Origin: CAVZTX01 sp963778375
GTDB lineage: Bacteria; Chloroflexota; Ktedonobacteria; Ktedonobacterales; Ktedonobacteraceae
DNA length: 64,000 bases
Assembly (NCBI GenBank): GCA_963778375.1
Contig: CAVZTX010000008.1
Location: 71,037 to 135,036 of the forward strand
Reading direction: 5' to 3'
In this document: in pieces, positions 1-9,111 of the stretch
Numbering within the stretch: position 1 is the first letter of the stretch
How the letters are laid out: each line of letters opens with the position of its first letter
Notes under the pieces: model-generated
Database searches by the model: none
Seen by the model: the letters and a program-made list of their open reading frames with translations, nothing else
Told to the model about the DNA's origin: nothing
Position numbers and translations under genes: made by a program

Positions 1-2394
1 GTCGCGCTCAACGTGTATCACACCCTTAATCTTTTCAAGCCGTGTAAAGACGCGATACATCTGCTCTAAGCTCTCGATCTCCAAGGTGGCATTGATGCTA
101 GCCAACTCTTTGCCAGCCCCTACGTTGGAACTGACCGATGTCATATTGACGCTTGCCTCGGTCACTACAGCAGCAATGTCACGGATCAATCCAGCACGAT
201 CACGGGCTGTAATTATAACCGGAGCCAGGTAGCGTTGCTGCCCCATGCTCGTCCAATTCACATCAATGAGTCGTTCGCGGTCGCGCTCGCGATATCGCCC
301 GATATTCTTGCAATCGGCACGATGAACAATCGCACCTTTCCCCCGACTGATGAAGCCCACAATCTCATCACCTGGCAACGGACAACAGCAATTTGCCAGG
401 CTGGTCAGCAGACCACTGACACCTGCAACCTGCAAACGGGCTGTAGCGACAGGTTTCGTGGTCGCGGGAAGCGTGGGCGGCTCAGGCTCTTCTTTCAGCT
501 CTTTTCCTTCACGCTGCTGCAAGTACTCTATCAGTCGAACAGCCGCAGCGTGCTGGCGAATTTCACCGGAGCCAATCGCGGCCAGCAGGTCTTCAAACGA
601 CTCCTTGCTATGCTCATTTGCCAGCCATTGCTGCGCATCTTCGGTCAGACCATCAATACCACGTCCCCCACGCATTCTCACTTCACGATCCAAACGCTCC
701 CGCCCAATCTGAATGTTGATATCCCGTTCATAAACTTTGAGGTAGCGGCGAATTTTACTGCGGGCAGCGGCAGTTCGTGCGAAATTCAACCAGTCACGTG
801 TTGGGTGGGCCGAGCGACTGGTTAGAATATCCACAATCTCTCCGCCTTTGAGTTCATAATCCAGAGGCACTATCCGCGTCACAAGCCGCTCACTCTCGCC
901 ACTCCCCGTTTCAGTGATAATGCGGGCACCCGCACAACTATCGCCCACCTTTGAGTGCACGCGATAAGCGAAATCAAGGGGAGTTGAGCCAACTGGCAAC
1001 TCTTTGACCTCACCTTTAGGCGTGAAGACAAAAATCTGTTCCTGGAAAATGTCGTCTTTGACAGCTTCAACAAATTCGGTGTCACTGGCAGTCGTTGAAC
1101 GCAGTTCGCGTTGCCAGTCCGTAAGCTGGCGCAACCATGCCAATAACTCTTTAGCCGAAGCTGAGGCATGATCGCCTATATCTTTGTAATGCCAGTGCAT
1201 TGCCACACCATACTCTGCCATTTCGTGCATCGCAAAAGTACGGATTTGAATCTCTACAAGCTGCTCATCCAGGCAAAAGACCGTCGTATGCAGCGCACTA
1301 TAGCCATTTGGCTTGGGATTGGCGATAAAATCTTTGATACGCCCCTCTTTAGGCTTCCATAGACTATGTACATGTCCCAGGACAGCATAGCAATCACGCT
1401 TTGATTCAACGAGAATGCGGAAGGCGATCAAGTCGTGAATCTGGCTGAAATCTGCGGCAGCCTTCAGGTCTTCCAGGCGTTCGAAATCATTTATGTTGCG
1501 TAAAAGCTTCTTATAGAAGCTGTATGCATGCTTGACACGACCCGATACTTGAGCCTTCAACCCCAGTTTTTCCATCTCCTGATCCAAAATTGCACAGACG
1601 CGATCAACGTAGGAACGCCATTGTTCGCTTTCTGCCTCAATCTGGTTTTGAATCCAGGCATATTTCTCCGGCTCTAGAATTTCAAAAGCTCTATCTTCCA
1701 AATCGCTTTCTACACGCGACATTCCCAGTCGTCCGGCCAATGGAGCATAAATCTCGCGGGTCTCCTGCGCCATCGTCAATATCTCTTGACGGTCTGCGGG
1801 ATAGGCATGCTTGCATATTAATTGCATGGCATGTAATCGATAAGCGAGTTTAAGGAGCACAACCCGTGGATCTTCGGCCATTGCGAAAAACATTTTTCGC
1901 ACCGTCTCCGCCTGCTGCCTGCGTAAGGCATCACGAACACGCTGTTTCTTCGATTCGCGACCATTTCCTGGTTCGCTCTGCGGCCTATCAGGCACAATGA
2001 GTTGTGCCCCTGCATGTTTCTTGCGCTCTAGAATGTTCATATGAAGCATGCTGCCTACCACACGGGTTATGGGGAAACCAAGCGTACTCTCTACACGCTC
2101 GATCGTCAAGAGGTCTGCGTCAATTGCTTCAAAGACCAGGGCAGCAGCTACCCCAACCGCATCAATATGGTTTTGGGCCAAAATGCTTGCCACTGCTAAA
2201 GCATGTTCTAACGGGGGAATTGGACGATCACCAAATACACCCCGGCACGTCTGCTGAGCAAGCTCAAGGGCTCGCGCAACCTGTTCTACTTCGGTTGGCG
2301 GCATATACTGACGTACAACGATAAGTAATTGCTGTGCCTGGTCGTCTGTAAGGTTTTTTGCTAACGTTTGATTCTCTATAGGCATTTCTATCAT
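1..2394 (-). CDS. RelA/SpoT homologue with degenerate hydrolase domain (3' end cut by window edge)
   Basis: (p)ppGpp synthetase of the long RSH family. About 798 residues are visible, and the end of the ACT domain runs off the left edge. I read this minus-strand frame directly from the sequence. Order: HD region near residues 40-200, synthetase (FRILVE, GRIKDFIA, NGYSALHTT, EIQIRTF), TGS (IFVFTPKGEVKELP), a CCCPLPGDEIVGF motif and a C-terminal ACT domain. The synthetase motifs look intact. The HD hydrolase site does not: where the neighbouring paralogue has LLHDVVEDT this protein has LVFEAIDAD, so both the His-Asp pair and the Glu-Asp pair are lost. I infer a synthetase-only (RelA-like) enzyme. 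ATG 2394 is chosen (MIEMPIEN); no good ribosome site is visible, and ATG 2385 is an alternative. It lies 97 bases downstream of the second RSH on the same strand, so co-transcription is likely. Confidence 0.9.
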   Translation of the reverse strand, partial: MIEMPIENQTLAKNLTDDQAQQLLIVVRQYMPPTEVEQVARALELAQQTCRGVFGDRPIPPLEHALAVASILAQNHIDAVGVAAALVFEAIDADLLTIERVESTLGFPITRVVGSMLHMNILERKKHAGAQLIVPDRPQSEPGNGRESKKQRVRDALRRQQAETVRKMFFAMAEDPRVVLLKLAYRLHAMQLICKHAYPADRQEILTMAQETREIYAPLAGRLGMSRVESDLEDRAFEILEPEKYAWIQNQIEAESEQWRSYVDRVCAILDQEMEKLGLKAQVSGRVKHAYSFYKKLLRNINDFERLEDLKAAADFSQIHDLIAFRILVESKRDCYAVLGHVHSLWKPKEGRIKDFIANPKPNGYSALHTTVFCLDEQLVEIQIRTFAMHEMAEYGVAMHWHYKDIGDHASASAKELLAWLRQLTDWQRELRSTTASDTEFVEAVKDDIFQEQIFVFTPKGEVKELPVGSTPLDFAYRVHSKVGDSCAGARIITETGSGESERLVTRIVPLDYELKGGEIVDILTSRSAHPTRDWLNFARTAAARSKIRRYLKVYERDINIQIGRERLDREVRMRGGRGIDGLTEDAQQWLANEHSKESFEDLLAAIGSGEIRQHAAAVRLIEYLQQREGKELKEEPEPPTLPATTKPVATARLQVAGVSGLLTSLANCCCPLPGDEIVGFISRGKGAIVHRADCKNIGRYRERDRERLIDVNWTSMGQQRYLAPVIITARDRAGLIRDIAAVVTEASVNMTSVSSNVGAGKELASINATLEIESLEQMYRVFTRLEKIKGVIHVERD

Positions 2395-2491
2395 ACGAAT
2401 TTCCAGTTTGTAGCTTACGGTTGACAGAGGTGCAAGGAACTGTATCTATAGACCCACTCATGAAATTGGTCCCTTGCATTCTCATAGCATC

Positions 2492-4844
2492 CTATCCTAT
2501 ACGTCGACCAAGATCGCGGGCCACGCTCACCACATTTTTAATCTGCTGCAAGCGTTTAAAAATTGGCTCGATCTGATCTATCGTCTCTATCTCTAGTGTA
2601 GCAGTAATCACAGCCTTTTGCAGCGAAGCGTTAGTAGTTGAAGCTACCGCTGTCATATTTATACCCGCGTCCGACACTACCGCCGCTACGTCACGCAAAA
2701 GCCCAGCTCGATCATGTGCAATAATGATGATCGGAGCAAGGTAATGCTGAGGTTCTATCTGCAGCCAATTTACCTCAACAAAACGCTCACTACGATATTC
2801 CCGCCGTCTCCGCAAGGTACGGCAATCGGTCCGATGAACAATGATGCCCTTGTTGGGATTGAGAAATCCTACAATAGCATCACCGGGGATAGGGCAGCAG
2901 CAATGCGCCAATTTCACCACCGGCAGTTCACCTACCCCTTCCTCGGAGGAAGTATGCCCATTTTTCTCTACATCTTTCCCCCGTAGGGCCTGATTTATCG
3001 TGGCCGTCGCCGATGTATCGGCCTCCTCTTGCTTCATATCGCCACGGTTCTGCAAAAGCGGTGTGAGTTGTTCAATTACCGTTGCCACAGGTAGGTCCTC
3101 GCGACCCAGGGCCACATACACATCATCCGATGTGTTATACTTCTTGTTCGTATCAATCCGCGAGAGATCCTCATCACGCACCACTCTCACTCCCGATGCT
3201 CCCACTGTCTTGAGTGCCAGATCCAAACGTTCACGACCCAGTTGCAAATTAATTTCTCGCTCATACGTTTTCAGATAGCGGCGAATTTTGGCGCGAGCCG
3301 TTGTTGTACGTGCAAAGGAGAGCCAATCACGCGTTGGGTGCACCTTCGGATCGACAATGATATCTACGATCTCACCACCCTTAAGTTCGTAGTCAAGCGG
3401 CACAATGCGTGTCACCAATCGACCGGTATCATCTGTATTCGTGATGATACGCGCCCCGGCACAATGATCACCAATATCCGTATGAATACGATAGGCAATG
3501 TCCAACGCTGTTGAACCTCTTGGCAGATCCTTTACCTCGCCCTTGGGCGTGAACATAAAAATCTGTTCCTGGAAAATGTCGCCCTTGACCGCTTCCACAA
3601 ACTCGTCTGCATTCTGAGGCAGTTCACGCTGCCAATCACGCAGTTGCTCGATCCACGCCACCATTTCTCTCGAAGAGAGCCGCGACTCTCCCCGCTCCTT
3701 TAGATACCAATAGCTGGCAATGCCATAATCTGCTGTACGCTGCATGTCTTGCGTACGAATCTGTATCTCTGCCAACTGATTATCCAGGCAGAAGACCGTC
3801 GTATGCAGCGACTGGTATCCATTCACCTTAGGTGTTGCGATAAAGTCCTTAATGCGCCCATCTTTCGGACGCCACAACGCGTGGATATGACCCAGCGCCA
3901 GGTAGCAATCATGCACACTATCGACCAGGATACGGAAAGACACCAGATCGTGTATCTGGCTCAGCTCTCCGCCGCTTTGCTGCAACTTACGATTGATACT
4001 GGATAGGTGTTTTTGCCAATCGTGTACTTCTGCATGGATACCCGCCTCTTGCATCTCCTCTGAAAGCATCTGGCAGATCTGGTCGATATAAGGTTGGCGT
4101 TTGCGCCGTTCCTCTTCCACTTCACGTGCAAGCTTTGCATACCTCTCAGGTTCAAGATAGCTGAAAGCGAGGTCTTCCAGTTCAGCCTGCACGAGTGCCA
4201 TTCCAAGACGTCTCGCTAATGGAGCGTAGATCTCGCTGGTTTCACGGGCTTTGTTTTGCTGTTGGGCCTGATTCATCACACTGAGCGTACGCATGTTGTG
4301 CAGACGATCCGCTAATTTCAGTACCACCACACGCGGGTCTTCAGCCATAGCGAGCAACATCTTACGTACCGTCTCAGAACGCTGGCGGCGTTTAAGCTCG
4401 CGTGCCAGCCGTTGACGCTGCTCTACCTGCTCTGGTGTTTGTGGTGTAATCGTGCTTATCGCGACTTCCGGCCCAGCTTTCCCGGCCAGGGCATCGAATT
4501 TCGTGACGCCATCGACAATATTAGCTACCGCATCCCCAAATTGCTGGCGCAGATCATCCAATGTATAGCGCGTATCCTCAACGACATCGTGCAGTAACGC
4601 AGCTACAATGCTATCGGCATCAATACGCATATCGGCCAAAAGCAAGGCAACTTCCAAAGGATGTTGAATGAATGGCTCCCCCGAACGGCGCATGACTCCC
4701 ATATGCGCTCGATTTGCTAACTCGTAAGCGCGTTGAAATCGTCTCCAGGTCCTGGAGAGTCAGATATTGGCGTGTCTCCGCTAATAGATGCTCAAGAGCC
4801 TCCTGCGGGGTTACGATGGACTCATCCGGGTTCACGGCCATCAT
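2492..4844 (-). CDS. rel: Bifunctional (p)ppGpp synthetase/hydrolase (RSH), one apparent frameshift near the N terminus
   Basis: Long RSH enzyme that makes and degrades (p)ppGpp in the stringent response. The HD domain is canonical (HPLEVALLLADM, then LLHDVVEDT). The synthetase has GRIKDFIATPK, NGYQSLHTT and AEIQIRTQ. TGS (FMFTPKGEVKDLP), the Cys motif HCCCPIPGDAIVGF and a C-terminal ACT domain follow. The uninterrupted frame starts only at ATG 4702, inside the helix just before RRSGEPF, which is too late for the family. The missing N terminus is in another frame from ATG 4844 (MMAVNPDES), eight bases after an AGAGGT ribosome site, and runs to LTLQDLE. Reading then has to slip at about 4740 into RFQRAYELANRAHMG. 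The joined product would be about 784 residues, the usual length. The slip is either a 1-base assembly error or a real mutation. Confidence 0.9.
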
Positions 4845-5096
4845 TCGGATACCTCTCATCTTGCTGGTATCGTTCCAAACTAATACATAGTTTAGATCAC
4901 TAATGAATACATTGCAATAAGCATGTAGCCAGATTGTCCGTCTATTATGTTACGGATGACCTGAAAGCATCGTAACGGCCCATAAGTAATGTAGGGATGT
5001 TTGATGCGACAAAGAGAGCTACATGAGTAAATAACATGGGGGCTATATACTTTATATAACGTATAACAAATGCGAGCGGTAAAATTCATCCAATCC

Positions 5097-5236
5097 AGGT
5101 TGGTTAAGTGTTTGGTTGTAGTAGTAAGAGATGTTAGTGAGGTGATGATGGTGTAGGAAGTTAGGTTTAGGAAGTGAAGTAATGGAAAATAGAAAATAAG
5201 GTTAGAGTGTGGGATAAGTGTTAGAATGGAAATATA
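5097..5236 (+). other. 140-base stretch with no cytosine on the plus strand
   Basis: Every base from 5097 to 5236 is A, G or T. Flanking DNA has ordinary C content (for example 5081-5096). It follows the RSH upstream region and precedes the polypurine tract. No gene or known element explains it. Confidence 0.85.
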
Positions 5237-5987
5237 CAAAGTTATGCATCAAGCTTTGATGATAGCAGATAATAGAGCAGACTAGAAAGTTACTTATCGC
5301 CTACATAAAATATAGAAAAAGCTAAACAGACATCAACAACATTGCGGATACTACGAGAAGAAGACTAAGAGATCTCAACAGCCTATACTCAGATGGTTAG
5401 CTGTGTACAAAAGGATCAGGTTAAGGATCATTTTATAGAAAGTTTAATCATTGATAAGTATAAAAACAGCACTAAATACCTATATCTACGAAAAAGAGAA
5501 TGAGTTGATAGATTTTGTTTCTAAGAGATAGGTGAGAGAAAGGAAATTTAGATATTTAGAGAGTTAAAAAGAACAAATGAGAGAGGAACTAGAGCTAGGA
5601 GAGCTAATCAATGACTGTGGAAAGAGAGATAGGATGAAGATGAGAGAAGATAGAAAGAAACCTCTAAAGAGATAGAAGTTATAGTTCGTTGATTGAAAGA
5701 TAGAGCGCAACATTGAGCAACAGAAGCTACGAAAGTAATCTTATAGGACAAGATATCTAAGAAGTCTATCTACGATGAGTATCAACTACAAGAAATATAA
5801 GAAACAACTATGCAAATAGAAGCAAAGTGAATGGAAGAGCAATTTATCAGAAAAAAAACGTCGAAACGATGACGAATATACAGTACTATACTAGCTACAC
5901 TATAACAAAATCAAAAATAAGATGGACGAAGAGAATAGCTATATAATATGAAGAGACGTCTCTTTAGAAAATAAACCATAAAAATAT

Positions 5988-6144
5988 AAGAGAAAAAAAA
6001 AGAAAAAAAAAGAAAGAAAAAGAAAAAAAAAAAGAAAAAGAAAAAGAGATAAAGCAAAAAAAATAAGAAGAAGAAAAAAAAGAAAGAAAAAAAAGAAAAA
6101 AGAAAAAAAAGAAGAAAATAAAAAAAAGGGAAGAGAAAAAAGGA
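5988..6144 (+). repeat. Polypurine (A/G) low-complexity tract
   Basis: 157 bases with only four pyrimidines (T6050, C6055, T6064, T6119), built of A-runs separated by single G or GA units. Such homopurine/homopyrimidine DNA can form triplex structures and is prone to slippage. It lies in the gene-free region upstream of the decayed TPR gene. Confidence 0.9.
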
Positions 6145-6311
6145 ATATAAAAAATAGAGATGAAAAAGATAGATATAAAGGAGAGACAACAACGCCTTCA
6201 ATGAGATAGAAAAAAAGAAAATGCTACTAGTAGAAGATGATGTATGGAAAGAAGATGACGATATAGCTCTAAAGCTAGGAAGTGACAACAGAGCTTATTT
6301 AGTCACTAGAG

Positions 6312-9111
6312 AATGCTCGAAGTAGCTGCACGCTTCACACTGAGAGTAACACAAGTAGAAGAGTTAGATGAGGAAGATGGTTAGAAATTGTTGACTAAAC
6401 TCGCTCCAGAGGTAGTACAAGCAGAGACTGAAGAAGATAGTATGATAGTACAGGCTGTAGGAGGTAAGAAGATAGCACTAACAATTAAGGGAAACTATAT
6501 ACGAGTTCAAACCCACAGTAGGAAACTGCAACGTATACATAAAGCTCTTAACCTTCTACATAAGGCAGAGGAAAGGCTACAACTGAATGAGCTTCAAGGA
6601 GGGTTGGAAAGCCATCCTAATCTACCTACAGGCACACCATTATCACTAAAGCTGTCAAAGAAATCAGTGATAAAGCGAAGGAAGAACCAGCGCGCCAAGA
6701 CTACCATGCGCTCTCAGACTACTCTACAAAGACAAATACCTACTCAGAGGAAGCTGCTATAGCAGTAACCGCCGTATCTGAGGAATCTCACAAGCTGATC
6801 GATGTCGGCTTGCGGAAAGTAGTGGATCAAATCGCTACACCCTTATCAAATTATTGCCGACTATGCAAAGACAGCTCTCAAAAAAGAGGAAGCTAATCAG
6901 AGGATGGTAAAGTTCTACGTAACTAATGTGGTAAATCAAAAAGCTAACTACGACCTGCTTACCGAAGAAAGCAACAATACACTGACTGCACTAGAGAGGC
7001 GTTTGAACGCCAGATAAAGGAGAATTTAGTACGAGAAGATGATGCATTTGCACACTTTTTGAAACCCGTGGAATGTACTCATTAGCCAAGAAACATCTGA
7101 GAGAACAAAAAGCTGCCAGATATATAGGTGACACAAAGGGTCTGGTGACAACATAGATCAATTAGGGAAGGATAGCAGAACGATACGAGGAACTAGTGCG
7201 AGCTAAAAACTATTTACAAGAGGGCCTAACATTAGCGGAACAGGAAAGCATAGAGAAATAGGGCTGAGGCATTGCGAGAAATAGGCATAGTAGAAAGAGA
7301 GAAAGGTAAGACAGATCAGGCAAAGGGCTATATAAAGAAGGAGAAGAAGATTTAAAGACAACTAGATGAACAAAGAGATAAAGCTAGAAAGCTGCGAGAA
7401 TAGGGTAATATAGACAGGGAACAAGGACAGCCGGACAAGGCACGCAATTCATACCAAAGCTCTAACTATCTATAAGCAATAAGAAGAACACCGCAACGTG
7501 GCTGATACTCTAGGGGGTTTAGGCGTAGTCTGGCAAAATAAAGGGCAACCTGAGAAAGCAGAACGACTCTATAAAGAGGCGATAGACATTTATCACCAAT
7601 TAGGGGACTGCGCAATGAAGCTCGCATCCAGAGGAACAGGAAATCTGAAAAGGGAGCAAGAGCAACTTGAAGAGGCCTGTCTTCTTTACCAGGAGATACT
7701 AGCCATCTCAAGGCAATTAGGTGATAAGAGCGATATCGCTCGGACACTGCGCAACTTGGGTGTTCTAGATCGCTGGTAAGGGCAACTTGAGGAGGAACAC
7801 CGAAACTATGAAGAAGCATAGAATATATCTAGTGAGTTGGGGGATAAAGGAGGCACTGCTAGTACATAGCGCAATTTAGGCGTTATAGCACATGAGCAGG
7901 GCCAACTAGAGAAAGCGCGTGACTTCTATCATGAGGCGTTAGATATCTTTCGTCAGTTGACTGATCTAGGAGGTGTTGCTCGCACACTAAGGGAAACAGG
8001 CATCGTAGAGAGAGAGCAAGGGCAACTAGATAAGGCTACACAGATCCATAAAGAGGCGTTAGATATCTTTAGACAGTTGACTGATCCAGGAGGTGTTGCT
8101 CGCACACTAAGGGAATTACTATAGTAGCACGTGAGCAAGGGCAACTAGAGGAGGCTCGTCAACTATTAGAGGAGGCTGTAACTATCTCTCGCCAGTTGGG
8201 AACTGGCGCAACTTTGCCACCATCTTACATGAACTAGGGAGCGTAGCGCGTGATCAAGGTTGGCCCGAGGAGGCATTACCATCATCATAATCCTTGGCAT
8301 TTTCAATCAACTAGAAGATAAGCGCAATATAGCCGACACAAAGCGAGAACTTGGCATTTAGGCATGATCAAGGCCAGCAGAAAAGGCAAGAGAACTCTAC
8401 TATGAAGCTTTAATAACCTTACGCGAAATGAAAGATCAACAAGGTATAGCTCGCACATTACGCAATCTTGGTAGTCTAGCACGTGATCAAGGACAGGTAG
8501 AGGAGGCTCGCCGTTTTTATCAGGAGGCACTAGAAATCTCTAGTCGGTTAAGCGACCAGGGCGGTATCGCTCGTACCTTACGTGATATGGGTGTCTTAGC
8601 CCATCAGCAAGAGCGGTTAGAGGAGGCTCGCCGCCTCTACCAGGAAGCGTTAGAAGATCTGCGACGACTAGGTGATCAGGGCGGTATCGCTCGTACCCTA
8701 CGCGACATGAGTGTCCTGGCGCATGATCAAGGACAAGTAGAGAAAGCTTACCATCTTTGCACTGATGCGCTAAGTATCTTCCGACAACTGGGAGATCGAC
8801 GTAATGTGGCACATACAGTATATGATTTAGCTGTTCTAGCAGTGGAGCAGGGCCATTTAAAGGAGGCATTACAACTCTTATACAACGCAGGAGTCGGATT
8901 TTCTTTAGTAGTTCCTTCAGGTACTCCGACTATATTAAAGATGCTTACAGAGCTACGCACTAGGGTAGGTGAGGAATTCTTTATTGCTGAAGCAGGAAAC
9001 ATAGCTACTAGTCCATCGGAGCTAACCTATAGACTCGATCAGGTTACTTGGGAGGGTAAAATACGGTCACTTACTGTACAGGCACTCTCAAATAACACGG
9101 ATATAGATTAA
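6312..9111 (+). pseudogene. Decayed TPR-repeat protein gene
   Basis: Remnant of a large protein ending in TPR repeats of about 40 residues (consensus near ARTLRNLGVLAREQGQLEEA), of the kinesin-light-chain/NPHP3-like spacing. The first part (6312-7000) is non-TPR and helical, with an in-frame TAG at 6384 and frame changes near 6650, 6850 and 7000. Repeats start about 7190. In-frame stops at 7777 (TAA), 7819 (TAG) and 7867 (TAG) fall at positions that are Gln or Leu in sister repeats, so they are point mutations. Further shifts occur near 8117 and 8200-8400. The last 227 residues (8428-9111) are open and carry four clean repeats plus a short C-terminal domain. Decay thus worsens toward the 5' end. 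Probable former role: scaffold or signalling protein. The true start is unknown. Confidence 0.75.
7933..8115 (+). repeat. Two near-identical TPR units spaced exactly 120 bases
   Basis: The segment starting GAGGCGTTAGATATCTTT at 7933 recurs at 8053. About 63 bases match with only a few differences (CGT/AGA, CTA/CCA), ending in CACACTAAGGGAA in both copies. Protein-level TPR repeats elsewhere in this gene are far less similar at the DNA level, so this pair reflects recent duplication or gene conversion. Confidence 0.8.

Larger units (their letters stand above)
4870..6311. other. Gene-free, purine-rich and C-poor region
   Basis: About 1.4 kb between the RSH promoter side and the broken TPR gene. 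I find no credible intact gene. The plus strand is strongly A/G biased, with many short GA-rich words. Fragments of one frame around 5330-5480 (for example EISTAYTQMVSC and KDHFIESLIIDK) look like remnants of helical coding sequence broken by stops, so the decayed gene to the right may once have begun here. The hydrophobic and poly-Phe frames on the minus strand arise from the base bias. Confidence 0.6.

Noticed and set aside
235..825. 196-codon plus-strand open frame
   Set aside because: It lies antisense to the conserved RSH TGS/ACT region; its translation has no family features.
4892..5239. 115-codon minus frame, hydrophobic
   Set aside because: A by-product of the C-free stretch (T-rich on this strand); no ribosome site or family.
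5911..6288. 125-codon minus frame rich in Phe
   Set aside because: Translation of the polypyrimidine strand; low complexity only.
7777..7869. Stop-codon recoding (TAG/TAA read as amino acid) in the TPR gene
   Set aside because: The stops replace both Gln and Leu, occur with indels, and housekeeping genes nearby use TAG and TAA as normal stops.
7500..9000. CRISPR-like periodic repeats (120 bases)
   Set aside because: The period equals 40 codons of the TPR motif; no short palindromic repeat with unique spacers.
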